A DNA stretch of 64,000 bases from JBDTSW01 sp963758845. Lineage in GTDB: Bacteria; Actinomycetota; Thermoleophilia; Solirubrobacterales; 70-9. The notes under the pieces were generated by a model. The model did not search any database. It had not been told where the DNA came from and worked only from the letters and a program-made list of their open reading frames with translations. The translations under genes and the position numbers were made by a program. Below, in pieces: positions 9,275 to 20,330 of the stretch. Every line of letters begins with the position of its first letter. The stretch's first letter is position 1. The stretch is from the NCBI GenBank assembly GCA_963758845.1, contig CAVWWX010000002.1:744001-808000 (forward strand). The letters run 5' to 3'.

Positions 9275-9775
9275 ATGGTTCCGGCGCAGATGACTCCCGA
9301 CGCGGAACGCGCCACCGACTTCGAGATCGTTCCCGGTGACCCGGCCTCCGCCGAAGGCGCCAGGCTGCTGCGCGAGATGACCGAGGAGATCGAGGAGCTC
9401 TACGCCGACAGGGAGGGCTCGATCCACCGCGTGGGGATCTCGGTCGAGGAGATGCGTCCGCCGGACGGCGCGTTCCTGGTGCTCGTGGCCGGCGGCAGGC
9501 AGTTCGGCTGTGGCGGGCTGAAGCGGCTGGACAGCGCCGCCTGCGAGATCAAGCGCATGTACATCGAGCCCCCGTGGCGCGGAAGGGGTCTTTCGCGCCC
9601 GCTGCTGGAGTCGCTCGAGGCGAGGGCACGCGAGCTCTCCTACGCGATCGCGCGGCTCGACACGGGCGATCGCCAGCCCTCGGCCAAGCACCTCTACGAG
9701 TCCGCCGGCTACCGGCGCATCCCCGACTACAACGAGAACCCGCTCGCCCGGTTCTGGTTCGAGCGCGAGCTGTGA
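9275..9775 (+). CDS. GNAT family N-acetyltransferase
   Basis: This GNAT acetyltransferase is 166 residues when started at ATG 9275. The acetyl-CoA binding loop is recognisable as IKRMYIEPPWRGRGLSRPLL (R/Q-x-x-G-x-G/A motif A), and motif B is HLYESAGYRRIPDYNENP. A TTG at 9239 would add 12 residues without family similarity. The stop overlaps the GTG of a second acetyltransferase by three bases (GTGA), so the two are coupled. The substrate is unknown; nearby polyamine genes make an amine acceptor possible but unproven. Confidence 0.85.
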   Translation: MVPAQMTPDAERATDFEIVPGDPASAEGARLLREMTEEIEELYADREGSIHRVGISVEEMRPPDGAFLVLVAGGRQFGCGGLKRLDSAACEIKRMYIEPPWRGRGLSRPLLESLEARARELSYAIARLDTGDRQPSAKHLYESAGYRRIPDYNENPLARFWFEREL

Positions 9776-10299
9776 TCGGTGTGGGGGCGACACTGCCCGT
9801 CGCGGCCGGCGACCTGACGATCCGGCGCGAGTGGCGCGCCGGCGACGGCGACGCCCTGATCGAGCTGCACCGGCAGGTCTACCCGCCCGAGTACGGCGTC
9901 GACGAGTCCTTCGTCGACGACATCGGGGTGACCCTGGAGCAGCTCGCCGAGCGCGGATGGCCCGGGCGAGCCGGCGACGGCGTCTGGCTTGTCGACCGCG
10001 GCGACGAGCTGGCCGGCTGCCTGGTGCTGAGCGACGAGGGCGAGGGCGAGGGCAGGGTCCGGCTGTTCTTGCTCGCTGCCGGGCTGAGGGGCATCGGCCT
10101 GGGCAGGCGCATGCTGGCCGAGCTGCTCGAGCTGGCTCGGGCGGCGGGCTACGAGCGCCTCACCCTGGCGACCTTCGCCGACCTCACGGCGGCCGCCCAT
10201 CTGTACCGCGAGGCGGGCTTCCGCGTGGTCGGCGAGGACCGGGCGCCTCGCTGGGGCCGCGCGGACTTCAACTACCAGCACTACGAACTGGCGCTCTAA
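9772..10299 (+). CDS. GNAT family N-acetyltransferase (second)
   Basis: This is a 175-residue GNAT protein starting at a GTG that overlaps the previous stop; a second in-frame GTG at 9781 is also possible. Motif A is RLFLLAAGLRGIGLGRRML, and the C-terminal half has HLYREAGFRVVGE. It is not a close copy of the preceding acetyltransferase. The open frame extends further upstream, but that part only shadows the first gene. It converges on potC of the second transporter with a 4-base overlap. Confidence 0.85.
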   Translation: MIGVGATLPVAAGDLTIRREWRAGDGDALIELHRQVYPPEYGVDESFVDDIGVTLEQLAERGWPGRAGDGVWLVDRGDELAGCLVLSDEGEGEGRVRLFLLAAGLRGIGLGRRMLAELLELARAAGYERLTLATFADLTAAAHLYREAGFRVVGEDRAPRWGRADFNYQHYELAL

Positions 10300-11156
10300 G
10301 GCGCTGCTGTGGCCTCGGCCGTGACCGCGGTTCCGCCCGCGGCGGCAGCGCCCGCGCCGCCGCCGCCGCCCTCGTCGCGGGTCAGCCGGTGGGCGAAGTA
10401 CACGGGGATGATCGAGAGCAGGATCACCAGCACCGCGACGGCGTTCACGATCGGCAGCTGGTTCGGCCGCGAGAAGTTGTTGAGGATCCAGATCGGCAGG
10501 GTCTCGTCGCCCGCTCCGACGGTAAACGTGGTGACGATGATCTCGTCGAATGAGAGCGCGAACGCAAGCAGCGCCCCGGCGACCAGCGCGGATCGCATGT
10601 TGGGGAATGTCACGAGCCGGAACGTCTGCCACGGGCTCGCCCCGAGGTCGGCCGACGCCTCTTCGAACGAGCCGGACATCCGGCGCAGCCGCGCGATGAC
10701 GTTGTTGTAGACGACGACGATGCAGAAGGTGGCGTGCGCGACCACGATCGTGAACAGGCCAAGGTCGATGCCCAGGACCTGCGTGAACGTCGAGTTGAGC
10801 GCGATGCCGGTCACGATCCCGGGCAGGGCGATCGGCAGGATCACGAGGAACGAGATCGTCTCGCGGCCGAAGAAGCGGTGGCGGGCCACCGCGATCGAGG
10901 CCAGCGTGCCAAGGATCAGGGCCAGCGCCGTGGCCAGGAGCCCGGTCTTGACCGAGTAAAGGAACGCGTCTCGCGCGCCGGTGTTCTCGATCGCCAGCTC
11001 GAACCACTCGAAGGTCAGGCCCGGGGGCGGCCACTCGAACGTCCGCGACGTGCTGAACGCGTAGATGACGATCACGATCAGCGGCACGTAGATGAACGCC
11101 AGCGTGAAGCCGGTCGCGAAGCGCAGCATCCACAGTGATCGGCCGGAGAGACGCAT
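10296..11156 (-). CDS. potC: Polyamine ABC transporter permease, PotC-like (second system)
   Basis: This 286-residue permease has several membrane segments and an EAA loop (FEEASADLGASPWQTFRLVTFP). It is the last gene of a - strand potA-potD-potB-potC operon and begins three bases after the potB stop. The C terminus ends in a low-complexity tail (GGGGGAGAAAAGG) that is not part of the family core. It is paralogous to the permease at 1387-2211. Confidence 0.9.
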   Translation of the reverse strand: MRLSGRSLWMLRFATGFTLAFIYVPLIVIVIYAFSTSRTFEWPPPGLTFEWFELAIENTGARDAFLYSVKTGLLATALALILGTLASIAVARHRFFGRETISFLVILPIALPGIVTGIALNSTFTQVLGIDLGLFTIVVAHATFCIVVVYNNVIARLRRMSGSFEEASADLGASPWQTFRLVTFPNMRSALVAGALLAFALSFDEIIVTTFTVGAGDETLPIWILNNFSRPNQLPIVNAVAVLVILLSIIPVYFAHRLTRDEGGGGGAGAAAAGGTAVTAEATAAP

Positions 11157-11159
11157 CGC

Positions 11160-12053
11160 CTAGAGGTGCTCGAACGCCCCGAGCCTGCGGGCGAGGAGCA
11201 GGTAGATGATCATCACCAGGACGGGCACGGCGGCGAACGCGGCCGCGAACGGGAGGTTCACGGTGAAGTTGTCGTAGACGAGGGTGCCGATGAACTGCTC
11301 GCCGGACCCGACCAAGTCGATCGCGATGAAGTCCCCCAGGGTCAGCGAGAACGTGAAGATCGAGCCGGCGACGACGGCGGGGAAAGCGAGGGGAAGGATC
11401 ACCCGGCGGAACGTCGTGAGCGGCTTCGCGCCCATGTCCTCGGATGCGCTCAGGAGCGTGTCGGGGATGCGCTCGAGCCCCGCGTAGATCGGGATGATCA
11501 TGTAGGGGAGCCAGATGTAGGTCATAACCAGCCAGACGGCGACGAGCCCGTACCCCGGGCCCGAGATGCCGAGGGGATCGAGGAACCAGTTGAACACGCC
11601 CTCCTCGCTGAGGATGCCCCGCCAGGCGAAGACCTTCACCAGGTACGACGACCACAGCGGCATCAGCACCGCCACCACCAGGAGCCCCCTGGCCCTTGGC
11701 TTGGCGAGCTTCGCCATGTAGAAGGCCAGCGGGAAGGCCAGCAGGGCGCAGGTCACGGTGACCAGCGCCGCGATCGCGATCGTGCGCCCGGCGACCGCGC
11801 GGTAGACGGGCGTTTCGACCACGTCCTTGAAGTTGTCGAGCGTGAAGCCCTGCTCGATCTCGCCCGACAGCTCGCCCAGCGTCCAGAAGCTGGTGATGAA
11901 GAGGACGGCCAGCGAGCCGAGGTAGCCGACGACCAGCCAGCCCACCGGGCCGGCCAGGAGCGCCCCCACCTGCAGGCGGGGGCGGCCGTGGAAGAGGCCG
12001 GCGAGCCTGCGGCCCGCCGGCCTCTTCGGGGCTGGAGTTGTTCCAGCCTCCAC
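11160..12053 (-). CDS. potB: Polyamine ABC transporter permease, PotB-like (second system)
   Basis: This 297-residue membrane protein starts at GTG 12053. It has a Pro/Arg-rich cytoplasmic N terminus of about 30 residues, then six hydrophobic segments and an EAA loop (LLSASEDMGAKPLTTFRRVILP). It is positioned between the binding protein (19 bases upstream) and PotC. Its role is the same as the permease at 539-1390. Confidence 0.9.
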   Translation of the reverse strand: MEAGTTPAPKRPAGRRLAGLFHGRPRLQVGALLAGPVGWLVVGYLGSLAVLFITSFWTLGELSGEIEQGFTLDNFKDVVETPVYRAVAGRTIAIAALVTVTCALLAFPLAFYMAKLAKPRARGLLVVAVLMPLWSSYLVKVFAWRGILSEEGVFNWFLDPLGISGPGYGLVAVWLVMTYIWLPYMIIPIYAGLERIPDTLLSASEDMGAKPLTTFRRVILPLAFPAVVAGSIFTFSLTLGDFIAIDLVGSGEQFIGTLVYDNFTVNLPFAAAFAAVPVLVMIIYLLLARRLGAFEHL

Positions 12054-12072
12054 GGCTAGAGGTCCCGGGCCG

Positions 12073-13272
12073 TTAGCCCTTTACCTCGTTCCATCCCTGG
12101 ACCCACTCGTCGTAGGTCTTGCACTCCTCACCGCGATCATCGCCGCAGTCGCTGACGGGGGTCTTCCAGAACTCGATCTGGTCGAAGAACTCCTCGTCCT
12201 CGGCGTGGTAGATGTCGCAGTGCTCCTTGTCTGCGGTGAGGGCGCACGACTTCTCGTTCGACGGCGCCTCACCGAACCACTCGGCCACGGCGGCGTTCGC
12301 CTCCGGGCTGATGATGTGGTTCATCCACTCGTACATGCAGTTGGGATGCTCAGCCTCCGAGCTGATCATCCACGTGTCGGACCAACCGGTCGCGCCCTCC
12401 TCGGGAAGGACGACCTCCTCCTTGCTGCCGTCGGCGTTCAGGAGGTTGGCGATCACCTGCCAGGTGGTGCCGACCGACGAATCGCCGTTGGCGAACGCCT
12501 GGATCTCCTTGGTGTAGTCCGACCAGTACTCGCCCACGTGCTCCTTCTGCTGCTTGAGGAGCTCGATCGCGGCGTCGAACTGCTCCTGGTCGAGCTCATA
12601 CGGATCCTCGATCCCGAGGTCCGGCTGGTGCTCGCGCAGGTACAGCGCCGCGTCGGCGATGTAGATCGGGTTGTCGTAGGCGGTGACGGCGCCCGAGTAG
12701 TCGCTGGCGTTGTCGAAGACGACGTCCCATGAATTGGGCGCCGGCTTCACCTCGGCCGGGTCGTACATCAGGAGGTTCGAGCCGCGACCGTGCGGCACGC
12801 CGTACATCTGGCCGTCGACGCTGTTGAACTCCTGGTCCTTGAGGGCGTCGAAGACGTCCTCGTAGTTCGGGATCAGGTCGGTGTTGACCGGGTCGACGTC
12901 GCCGCCCTCGATCAGACGCGTGGTGGCGTCGCCCGAGGCCGAGACCCCGTCGTACTCGCCGGTACGCATCAGCTGGACCATCTCGTCCGAGGTGTTGCCG
13001 ACCTTGACGTTGACCTTGCAGCCGGTCTCCTTCTCGAAGTCCGTCACCCAGTCAACGGCGGGGTCGGTCGAGCCGTCCTCGACGTACCCGGCCCAGGCGA
13101 CGAGGTTGACCTCGCCCTCGCCCTCGCCGAGCTCGGTCAGTGCGTCGTCTGACGACGCCTCCTCGGAGTCGTCGTCGCTACCGCATCCGGCCGCGAAGGC
13201 CAGCATGAAGGCAACGAGTCCCCCGAGGATGAGCCAAGCCCATCGCGCCGAGTGTGCCTCTCTCGTGCTCAC
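12073..13272 (-). CDS. potD: Polyamine ABC transporter substrate-binding lipoprotein (PotD family)
   Basis: This is a 399-residue binding protein. The chosen start is GTG 13272, preceded by GGGAG, rather than the longer frame. Residues 10-30 form a lipoprotein signal ending LAFAAGC with Cys30 as the lipidation site, followed by an acidic linker. The mature part begins VNLVAWAGYVEDGSTDPAVD and contains DGVSASGDATTRLIEGG and the TWQVIANLL region typical of PotD/PotF relatives. The start overlaps the potA stop by four bases (GTGA). It should sit on the outer face of the cytoplasmic membrane and feed the permeases downstream. Confidence 0.88.
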   Translation of the reverse strand: MSTREAHSARWAWLILGGLVAFMLAFAAGCGSDDDSEEASSDDALTELGEGEGEVNLVAWAGYVEDGSTDPAVDWVTDFEKETGCKVNVKVGNTSDEMVQLMRTGEYDGVSASGDATTRLIEGGDVDPVNTDLIPNYEDVFDALKDQEFNSVDGQMYGVPHGRGSNLLMYDPAEVKPAPNSWDVVFDNASDYSGAVTAYDNPIYIADAALYLREHQPDLGIEDPYELDQEQFDAAIELLKQQKEHVGEYWSDYTKEIQAFANGDSSVGTTWQVIANLLNADGSKEEVVLPEEGATGWSDTWMISSEAEHPNCMYEWMNHIISPEANAAVAEWFGEAPSNEKSCALTADKEHCDIYHAEDEEFFDQIEFWKTPVSDCGDDRGEECKTYDEWVQGWNEVKG

Positions 13273-14333
13273 AGTGCTTCTCCCTTCTCGTGTTTGCCCG
13301 GAACCACGACTGTGTGCTCCGGCCTCCATCCAACCTCTGTCTCACGCCCCTGCGCCCGGAGCGCCTGGGCCGACGTCGTCTCGAGATTCTGCGTAACCAC
13401 CTGCAGCTCGCCGCCCGCTTCCAGGTCGACCCTGTAGCGGGTGATCATCCCGGCGTAGGCGACGTCGACCACGCGGCCTCGCTCGGTGTTAAGGCCGTCG
13501 CGCGAGTCGCCGTCGGCCAGCATCCTGACCTTTTCGGGACGGACGGTGAACCGCTTCCCGTCACGCTCGAGGACGTTTGACACGCCCACGAAGTCGCTGA
13601 CGAACGCGTTGGCCGGCCGTTCGTACACCTCGGCCGGCGGTCCCACCTGCTCGATCCGGCCCTCGTTGAAGACGGCGAGGCGGTCCGACATCGTGAGCGC
13701 CTCCTCCTGGTCGTGGGTCACGTAGATGAACGTGATTCCCACCTCGGACTGGATCTGCTTCAACTCGACCTGCATCTGCTCGCGCAGCTTCAGGTCCAGC
13801 GCGCCGAGCGGCTCGTCCAGCAGCAGCACCCGTGGGCGGTTCACGATCGCCCGGGCCAGCGCCACCCGCTGTCGCTGCCCGCCCGAGAGCTCGGCCGGCC
13901 TGCGGTCGCCGTAGCCCTCCAGGCGCACCATCTCGAGGGCCTCGGCGGCTCGGCTCGAGCGCTCGTCGCGATCGACCCCCGCGACCTTCAGCCCGTACTG
14001 GACGTTGTCCGTAACGGACATATGCGGGAACAGGGCGTAGTCCTGGAAGACGGTGTTGATCGAGCGGTCGTAGGGCGGGACGCCGGTTACGTCGGCGCCC
14101 GCGAGCTCGACTCGGCCCGCGTCGGGCTCCTCGAAGCCGGCGATCATCCGCAGCGTCGTGGTCTTGCCCGACCCCGAGGGGCCGAGCATGGTGAAGAACT
14201 CGCCCTCGGCCACCTCGAGGTCGACCGCATCCACCGCGACGACCTCGCCATAGGTCTTGCGCAGCGACGCCAGCCGGACGTCCGGCTCCTGGCCGGCCCC
14301 CTCCCGGCGGGCCGGGACTGCGGATTGGCTCAT
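13269..14333 (-). CDS. potA: Polyamine ABC transporter ATP-binding protein PotA (second system)
   Basis: This 354-residue ATPase starts at ATG 14333, with GGAG just upstream; a TTG at 14351 would add six residues. Motifs are Walker A GPSGSGKTT, Q-loop FQDYALF, signature LSGGQRQR, Walker B VLLLDEP and a TOBE domain with RFTVRPEKV. It leads the - strand operon, unlike the first system where potA is last, so the two systems are not a simple tandem duplication. Confidence 0.93.
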   Translation of the reverse strand: MSQSAVPARREGAGQEPDVRLASLRKTYGEVVAVDAVDLEVAEGEFFTMLGPSGSGKTTTLRMIAGFEEPDAGRVELAGADVTGVPPYDRSINTVFQDYALFPHMSVTDNVQYGLKVAGVDRDERSSRAAEALEMVRLEGYGDRRPAELSGGQRQRVALARAIVNRPRVLLLDEPLGALDLKLREQMQVELKQIQSEVGITFIYVTHDQEEALTMSDRLAVFNEGRIEQVGPPAEVYERPANAFVSDFVGVSNVLERDGKRFTVRPEKVRMLADGDSRDGLNTERGRVVDVAYAGMITRYRVDLEAGGELQVVTQNLETTSAQALRAQGRETEVGWRPEHTVVVPGKHEKGEAL

Positions 14334-14463
14334 CTGCTCCACTGCGTACAAGCGCCCACGTGCGCGAGGATGACCCTATCCCCGAGCGGATGCCGGGCTT
14401 GGACAAAGTTCGCCTGTCCGGTTAGCCCATGCGGTTAGAGACCGCTTCAGGGCGGTGGTGGGC
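14334..14463. promoter_or_regulatory. Upstream region of the second pot operon with a small dyad
   Basis: The 130 bases between azlD and potA hold no gene. GGACA (14401-14405) and TGTCC (14415-14419) form a 5-base dyad with a 9-base spacer, a weak operator candidate. A TAGGGT element on the - strand near 14377 could be a -10 box, but no convincing -35 is at the right distance. Confidence 0.3.
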
Positions 14464-14781
14464 TCACAGCAGAGCCCGGAGAACGGCCGTGGCGACCGCG
14501 GCGACTCCCACGGCGGTGAGCGCCGACCCTCCCCGGGCCAGTACGACCGCGGCAGCCGCCACGCCGAGCACACGCTCGTCGAGCTCGAGCGCGCCTCCGG
14601 CCGGGGCGCCGAAGGTCTGGACGACGACCAGCGCGGCCAGCAGCGCGGGCGCGAGGAGGGCGATCACCGCGCCGGCCCGCTCGGGCAGCTCGCGGCCCCC
14701 GAGCATGGCCGGCCCCGAGGCGCGGATCAGCGCGGTGGCCACCGTCAGCACGCCGACCGTGACCCCGACCTCGGCGGTCAC
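14464..14781 (-). CDS. azlD: AzlD-family branched-chain amino acid exporter small subunit
   Basis: The 105-residue, very hydrophobic protein has four membrane segments. The frame stays open far upstream, but GTG 14781 is chosen because it overlaps the azlC stop (GTGA) and because everything before it is a shadow of azlC. VATALIRASGPAMLGGRELP matches the N-terminal region of AzlD proteins. With AzlC it would export branched-chain amino acids. Confidence 0.8.
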   Translation of the reverse strand: MTAEVGVTVGVLTVATALIRASGPAMLGGRELPERAGAVIALLAPALLAALVVVQTFGAPAGGALELDERVLGVAAAAVVLARGGSALTAVGVAAVATAVLRALL

Positions 14782-15458
14782 GCCGGGCTCCTGCGCTGCG
14801 CCACGAGGCCGACGAGGGCCGCGGCCGAGGCGGCGATGATGGGGACGCCCGCCGGGGTGAACGGGATCAACGCCAGGGCGATCAGCGCCCCGAGGCCGGC
14901 GGCGACGGCCGGCAGGCCGGGGCGCAACTCGCCCTCGACGAGCAGGGCCAGGAAGAAGGCCGGGAAGAGCGCGTCCAGCCCCAGGTTCGCGGGGTCGCCG
15001 ATCAGGTCGCCGGCCAGCACCCCGATGACCGTGCCGCCGGTCCAGCAAGGGTACGAGGGAAGCGTGGCGCCCACCATGAAGGCCGGGTCGAAGCGGCCGC
15101 CGCCACGGCTGGCGGCGGCCCACGAGAAGTCGATCATCGCCTGGGCGATCAGCGAACGCCGCAGGACCCCGCCCTCGAGCGACGGCGCCAGCGCGACCCC
15201 CATCGGGACGTACCGCGCGTTCAGCAGGATGCCCGCAGCGATGGCGGCTGCCGCGTCCCCACCGGCGGCCAGCACCGCGACGGCCGCGAACTGCGCCGAG
15301 CCCGCGAACAGGGTCACCGACATCACGATCGCGGCGACGCCCCCGACGACCGGCTCGGCCAGGACGCCGAAGGAGATGCCCAGCAGAACCGCCGCGACCG
15401 CGTAGGGGATGCCCACGCGAACGCCCTCTCGGAAGGCGGGCTGGGTGCGCAGGCTCAA
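14778..15458 (-). CDS. azlC: AzlC-family branched-chain amino acid exporter large subunit
   Basis: This 226-residue membrane protein has the AzlC signature FREGVRVGIPYAVAAVLLGISFG, then LFAGSAQFAAVAVLAAG and LLNARYVPMGVALAPSL. It starts at TTG 15458 with only a weak ribosome site. It is coupled to azlD by a 4-base overlap. The pair exports valine, leucine or isoleucine in characterised relatives. Confidence 0.88.
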   Translation of the reverse strand: MSLRTQPAFREGVRVGIPYAVAAVLLGISFGVLAEPVVGGVAAIVMSVTLFAGSAQFAAVAVLAAGGDAAAAIAAGILLNARYVPMGVALAPSLEGGVLRRSLIAQAMIDFSWAAASRGGGRFDPAFMVGATLPSYPCWTGGTVIGVLAGDLIGDPANLGLDALFPAFFLALLVEGELRPGLPAVAAGLGALIALALIPFTPAGVPIIAASAAALVGLVAQRRSPA

Positions 15459-15490
15459 GTCAGGCGGGAGGCCCCCTGCCGGAAATAGTT

Positions 15491-15526
15491 GCCCCCGGGC
15501 CTCGGGGGGTGAAGAGACCCGGGGGC
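15491..15526 (-). terminator. GC-rich hairpin, probable terminator of the NlpC/P60-like gene
   Basis: GCCCCCGGG (15491-15499) and CCCGGGGGC (15518-15526) form a perfect 9-base stem that can extend by three more pairs past one mismatch. It lies 29 bases after the stop of the gene at 15555-16118. No strong U-run follows, so termination efficiency is uncertain. Confidence 0.55.
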
Positions 15527-15554
15527 GTTCCTAGCGCTGGATGGGGGTCTGGCG

Positions 15555-16118
15555 CTAGAAGTTCTTCGGATGCCGCGTATTGAACCCGGAGGAGGACCGC
15601 ATCTCCTTGCTCCACCCGGGGCCCTTGCCCGCGGTCATCGACGTATCGAATCTTAGCCCCGCGATCACGGCGTACATGTGGCCGTCGTTGGCGTAGACGC
15701 TGATCCACTTGCCCTTGCCGCTCTTGCCCCAGTTCCGGTAGCTGCCGGAGGGCATGGGGGAGTTCACGAAATCCCCGCCGTGAAGGGCGTAGGACACCGA
15801 GCCGGAGCAGTCGTAGCAGTTGTCGTTCCAGTCGCCGTGGCCACCGCCCATGCAGTAGCCCTTGCCCTTCGCGATCTTGTTCGCCGCGGCGATGACCTTC
15901 TTGACGCGGACCGGGGCGTTCGACGGGGCGACCGCCAGGCCTTGCTTGAGCTTCGCCTTGCCGGCGGGGCCGCTGGAGCCGCCGCCACCACCGCCGGAGC
16001 CGGGGCCGCCGGTCCCACCCGAGCCCGCGAGCGCGGGGGCGGCGGAAAGCGCGACCACCGCGCAGGCGACGGCCAGGGCCAGAGCCCGGCCGAGCCGGGT
16101 AGGGGTCTTGGAATCCAA
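15555..16118 (-). CDS. Secreted NlpC/P60-like cell-wall hydrolase
   Basis: This 187-residue secreted protein has a signal peptide (residues 1-32, ending SAAPALA), a Gly/Ser linker and a C-terminal domain with YDCSGSVSYALHGG (candidate nucleophile Cys104) and DGHMYAVIAGLRFDTS (candidate His147). This is the Cys/His layout of NlpC/P60-type peptidases acting on peptidoglycan. The start TTG 16118 has GGAG nine bases upstream. A c-di-AMP riboswitch occupies the leader, a common arrangement for actinobacterial wall hydrolases. The domain is short and divergent, so exact bond specificity is unknown. Confidence 0.75.
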   Translation of the reverse strand: MDSKTPTRLGRALALAVACAVVALSAAPALAGSGGTGGPGSGGGGGGSSGPAGKAKLKQGLAVAPSNAPVRVKKVIAAANKIAKGKGYCMGGGHGDWNDNCYDCSGSVSYALHGGDFVNSPMPSGSYRNWGKSGKGKWISVYANDGHMYAVIAGLRFDTSMTAGKGPGWSKEMRSSSGFNTRHPKNF

Positions 16119-16133
16119 GTTCGGTTTCTCCTT

Positions 16134-16278
16134 CGCTGCCTACGGGGTTAGCTGACGGGCTGGCGCTAAAGGAGTCGCGCCCTCACTGAGGGTGAGCTCG
16201 CCCCAACTGGTTGGTTCCCCCGCTTCCGGCGGCACGTGGCCGGCCGGAACTCGGCTTTACCGTTTACGGACCGACGGC
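16134..16278 (-). ncRNA. Cyclic di-AMP riboswitch (ydaO/yuaA type)
   Basis: Read on the - strand, the leader carries the conserved blocks of the ydaO aptamer in order: a GGTAAAGCCG stem region, CCGGAAGCGGGGGAACCA, a degenerate GGGGCGAGCTC in place of GGGGTGAATC, TTTAGCGCC, and the nearly invariant CCCGTCAGCTAACCCCGTAG (within 16138-16160). It lies between a promoter (16279-16307) and the ribosome site of the NlpC/P60-like gene. High c-di-AMP usually turns expression off in this class. Confidence 0.88.
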
Positions 16279-16307
16279 AGGGTACAGGTTTGGTAAGGCA
16301 TTTGCAA
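16279..16307 (-). promoter_or_regulatory. Promoter of the riboswitch transcript
   Basis: On the - strand TTGCAA (16307-16302) and TACCCT (16284-16279) are separated by exactly 17 bases, a plausible sigma-70-type -35/-10 pair placed just before the riboswitch aptamer. Confidence 0.6.
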
Positions 16308-16309
16308 GC

Positions 16310-16327
16310 AACCCTTAATAAAGGGTT
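16310..16327. repeat. 7-base hairpin AACCCTT/AAGGGTT
   Basis: AACCCTT (16310-16316), AATA and AAGGGTT (16321-16327) form a short perfect stem upstream of the riboswitch promoter and downstream of the gene ending at 16359. It may help end that transcript or bind a regulator of the promoter; the sequence does not decide. Confidence 0.4.
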
Positions 16328-16358
16328 CCGGGGCCGTCGTGTCGTGCCTGATTGGCGC

Positions 16359-16646
16359 CTACGGCGCCGGGTGGGCCTCGGCCCACTCGATGATGCGCTT
16401 GGAGTCGGCGACGACCTCGCCGCCGTCGGTCACGAGCACCGGCACCGCGCTCTGGCCCGACAGCTCCTTGACCTCCTTGCGCCCCTCGGTCTCCCACTGG
16501 AGGATCCTCGGGCCGACGCCCAGGCCGTGGACCTTGACGAGCTCCGGGTCGTGCCCGGCATCGCGCAGGGCCTCATAGGCGTTGTGGCAGGGATGGCCTC
16601 CCGGCCGCAGCGTCTGGAAGGTTCCCCAGCAGATGTAGAGCTTCAT
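16359..16646 (-). CDS. Thioredoxin-fold protein, glutathione S-transferase N-terminal-like
   Basis: The 95-residue protein starts MKLYICWGTF and ends in a helix (ADSKRIIEWAEAHPAP). The beta-alpha pattern with VPVLVTDGGEVVADSKRIIEW, including the cis-Pro before VLV, is the glutaredoxin/GST N-terminal fold. Cys6 and Cys20 (HPCHNAYEAL) are present, but no classic CxxC occurs. The longer open frame upstream is a shadow of the SDR gene. It is divergent from that gene with 33 bases between starts. No substrate can be assigned. Confidence 0.75.
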   Translation of the reverse strand: MKLYICWGTFQTLRPGGHPCHNAYEALRDAGHDPELVKVHGLGVGPRILQWETEGRKEVKELSGQSAVPVLVTDGGEVVADSKRIIEWAEAHPAP

Positions 16647-16679
16647 CGCCTGGACCCTAGTGAGTGTTACGTTCCGCCG

Positions 16680-17477
16680 GTGGAGCTGGCCGGCAAGACC
16701 GCGTTGCTTACCGGGGCCACCGGAGGCCTGGGCCGAGCGATAGCGTCGGCGCTGGCGGGCCGAGGAGCGACGCTGGTGCTCTCCTCGCGCCGGGCGAAGG
16801 AGCTCGATGAACTGGCGGCGTCGCTCCCGGGAGCGGGTCACCGCGCGGCCGTCTGTGACCTTGCGGATGAGGGGGCGGCACTCGAGCTCCTCGAGGCCGC
16901 CGGGCCCCTTGATTGCTTCGTCGCGAACGCGGCCCTTCCCGCATCCGGCCGGTTGGACAAGTTCAGCCAGGAGGAGATCGGCCGGGCGTTGCGCGTGAAC
17001 CTGGAGTCGCCGGTCCGAATGGCGCGCGAGCTCGCTCCGCGCATGATGGAGCGGCGAACGGGTCACCTGGTCTTCATCTCATCCCTCTCGGGCAAGGCGC
17101 ACAACGCCCGCGCGTCCCTCTACTCCGCGACCAAGTTCGGCCTTCGCGGCTTCGCCTTCTGCCTGCGCGACGACATGCGGGGCACGGGGGTGGGCGTCTC
17201 GGTGATCAGCCCGGGCTTCATCCGCGACGCCGGGATGTTCGCCGACTCGGGGAGCAAGGCACCCGCGGCGATGGGATCGGCGACGCCTGAGCAGGTCGGC
17301 GACGCCGTCGCCGAGGCGATCGAGCGCGACAAGGGCGAGATCACCGTCGCTCCCCTGCGGGCCCGGGTCCTGTCGCGATTCGCGATGCACGCGCCGGAGA
17401 TCTCCTCTCGCCTCGCCGGGAGCACCGCCGCCAAGGTCGCCGACGGGGTCGCGAGCGGTCAGCGCGACAAGCGCTAA
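16680..17477 (+). CDS. Short-chain dehydrogenase/reductase
   Basis: This is a 265-residue SDR. The cofactor loop is TGATGGLGRAIA near residue 10, the NAxA-like segment is VANAALPASG, and the catalytic Ser and Tyr-x3-Lys are in FISSLSGK and YSATKFGLRGF. The start GTG 16680 gives the normal family length; the upstream open frame is a shadow. It precedes aconitase by 30 bases on the same strand. Substrate unknown. Confidence 0.88.
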   Translation: MELAGKTALLTGATGGLGRAIASALAGRGATLVLSSRRAKELDELAASLPGAGHRAAVCDLADEGAALELLEAAGPLDCFVANAALPASGRLDKFSQEEIGRALRVNLESPVRMARELAPRMMERRTGHLVFISSLSGKAHNARASLYSATKFGLRGFAFCLRDDMRGTGVGVSVISPGFIRDAGMFADSGSKAPAAMGSATPEQVGDAVAEAIERDKGEITVAPLRARVLSRFAMHAPEISSRLAGSTAAKVADGVASGQRDKR

Positions 17478-17507
17478 GCCGCGGCTCGCAGTGGGTAGCC
17501 TGAACAC

Positions 17508-20304
<2,797 letters not shown>

Positions 20305-20330
20305 GCCCTCGCCGCGGCCCCATCCGGGCG

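Noticed and set aside
14782..15123. Upstream extension of the azlD frame
   Set aside because: Its translation is Arg/Gly/Pro-rich shadow of azlC; GTG 14781 with the GTGA overlap is the natural start.
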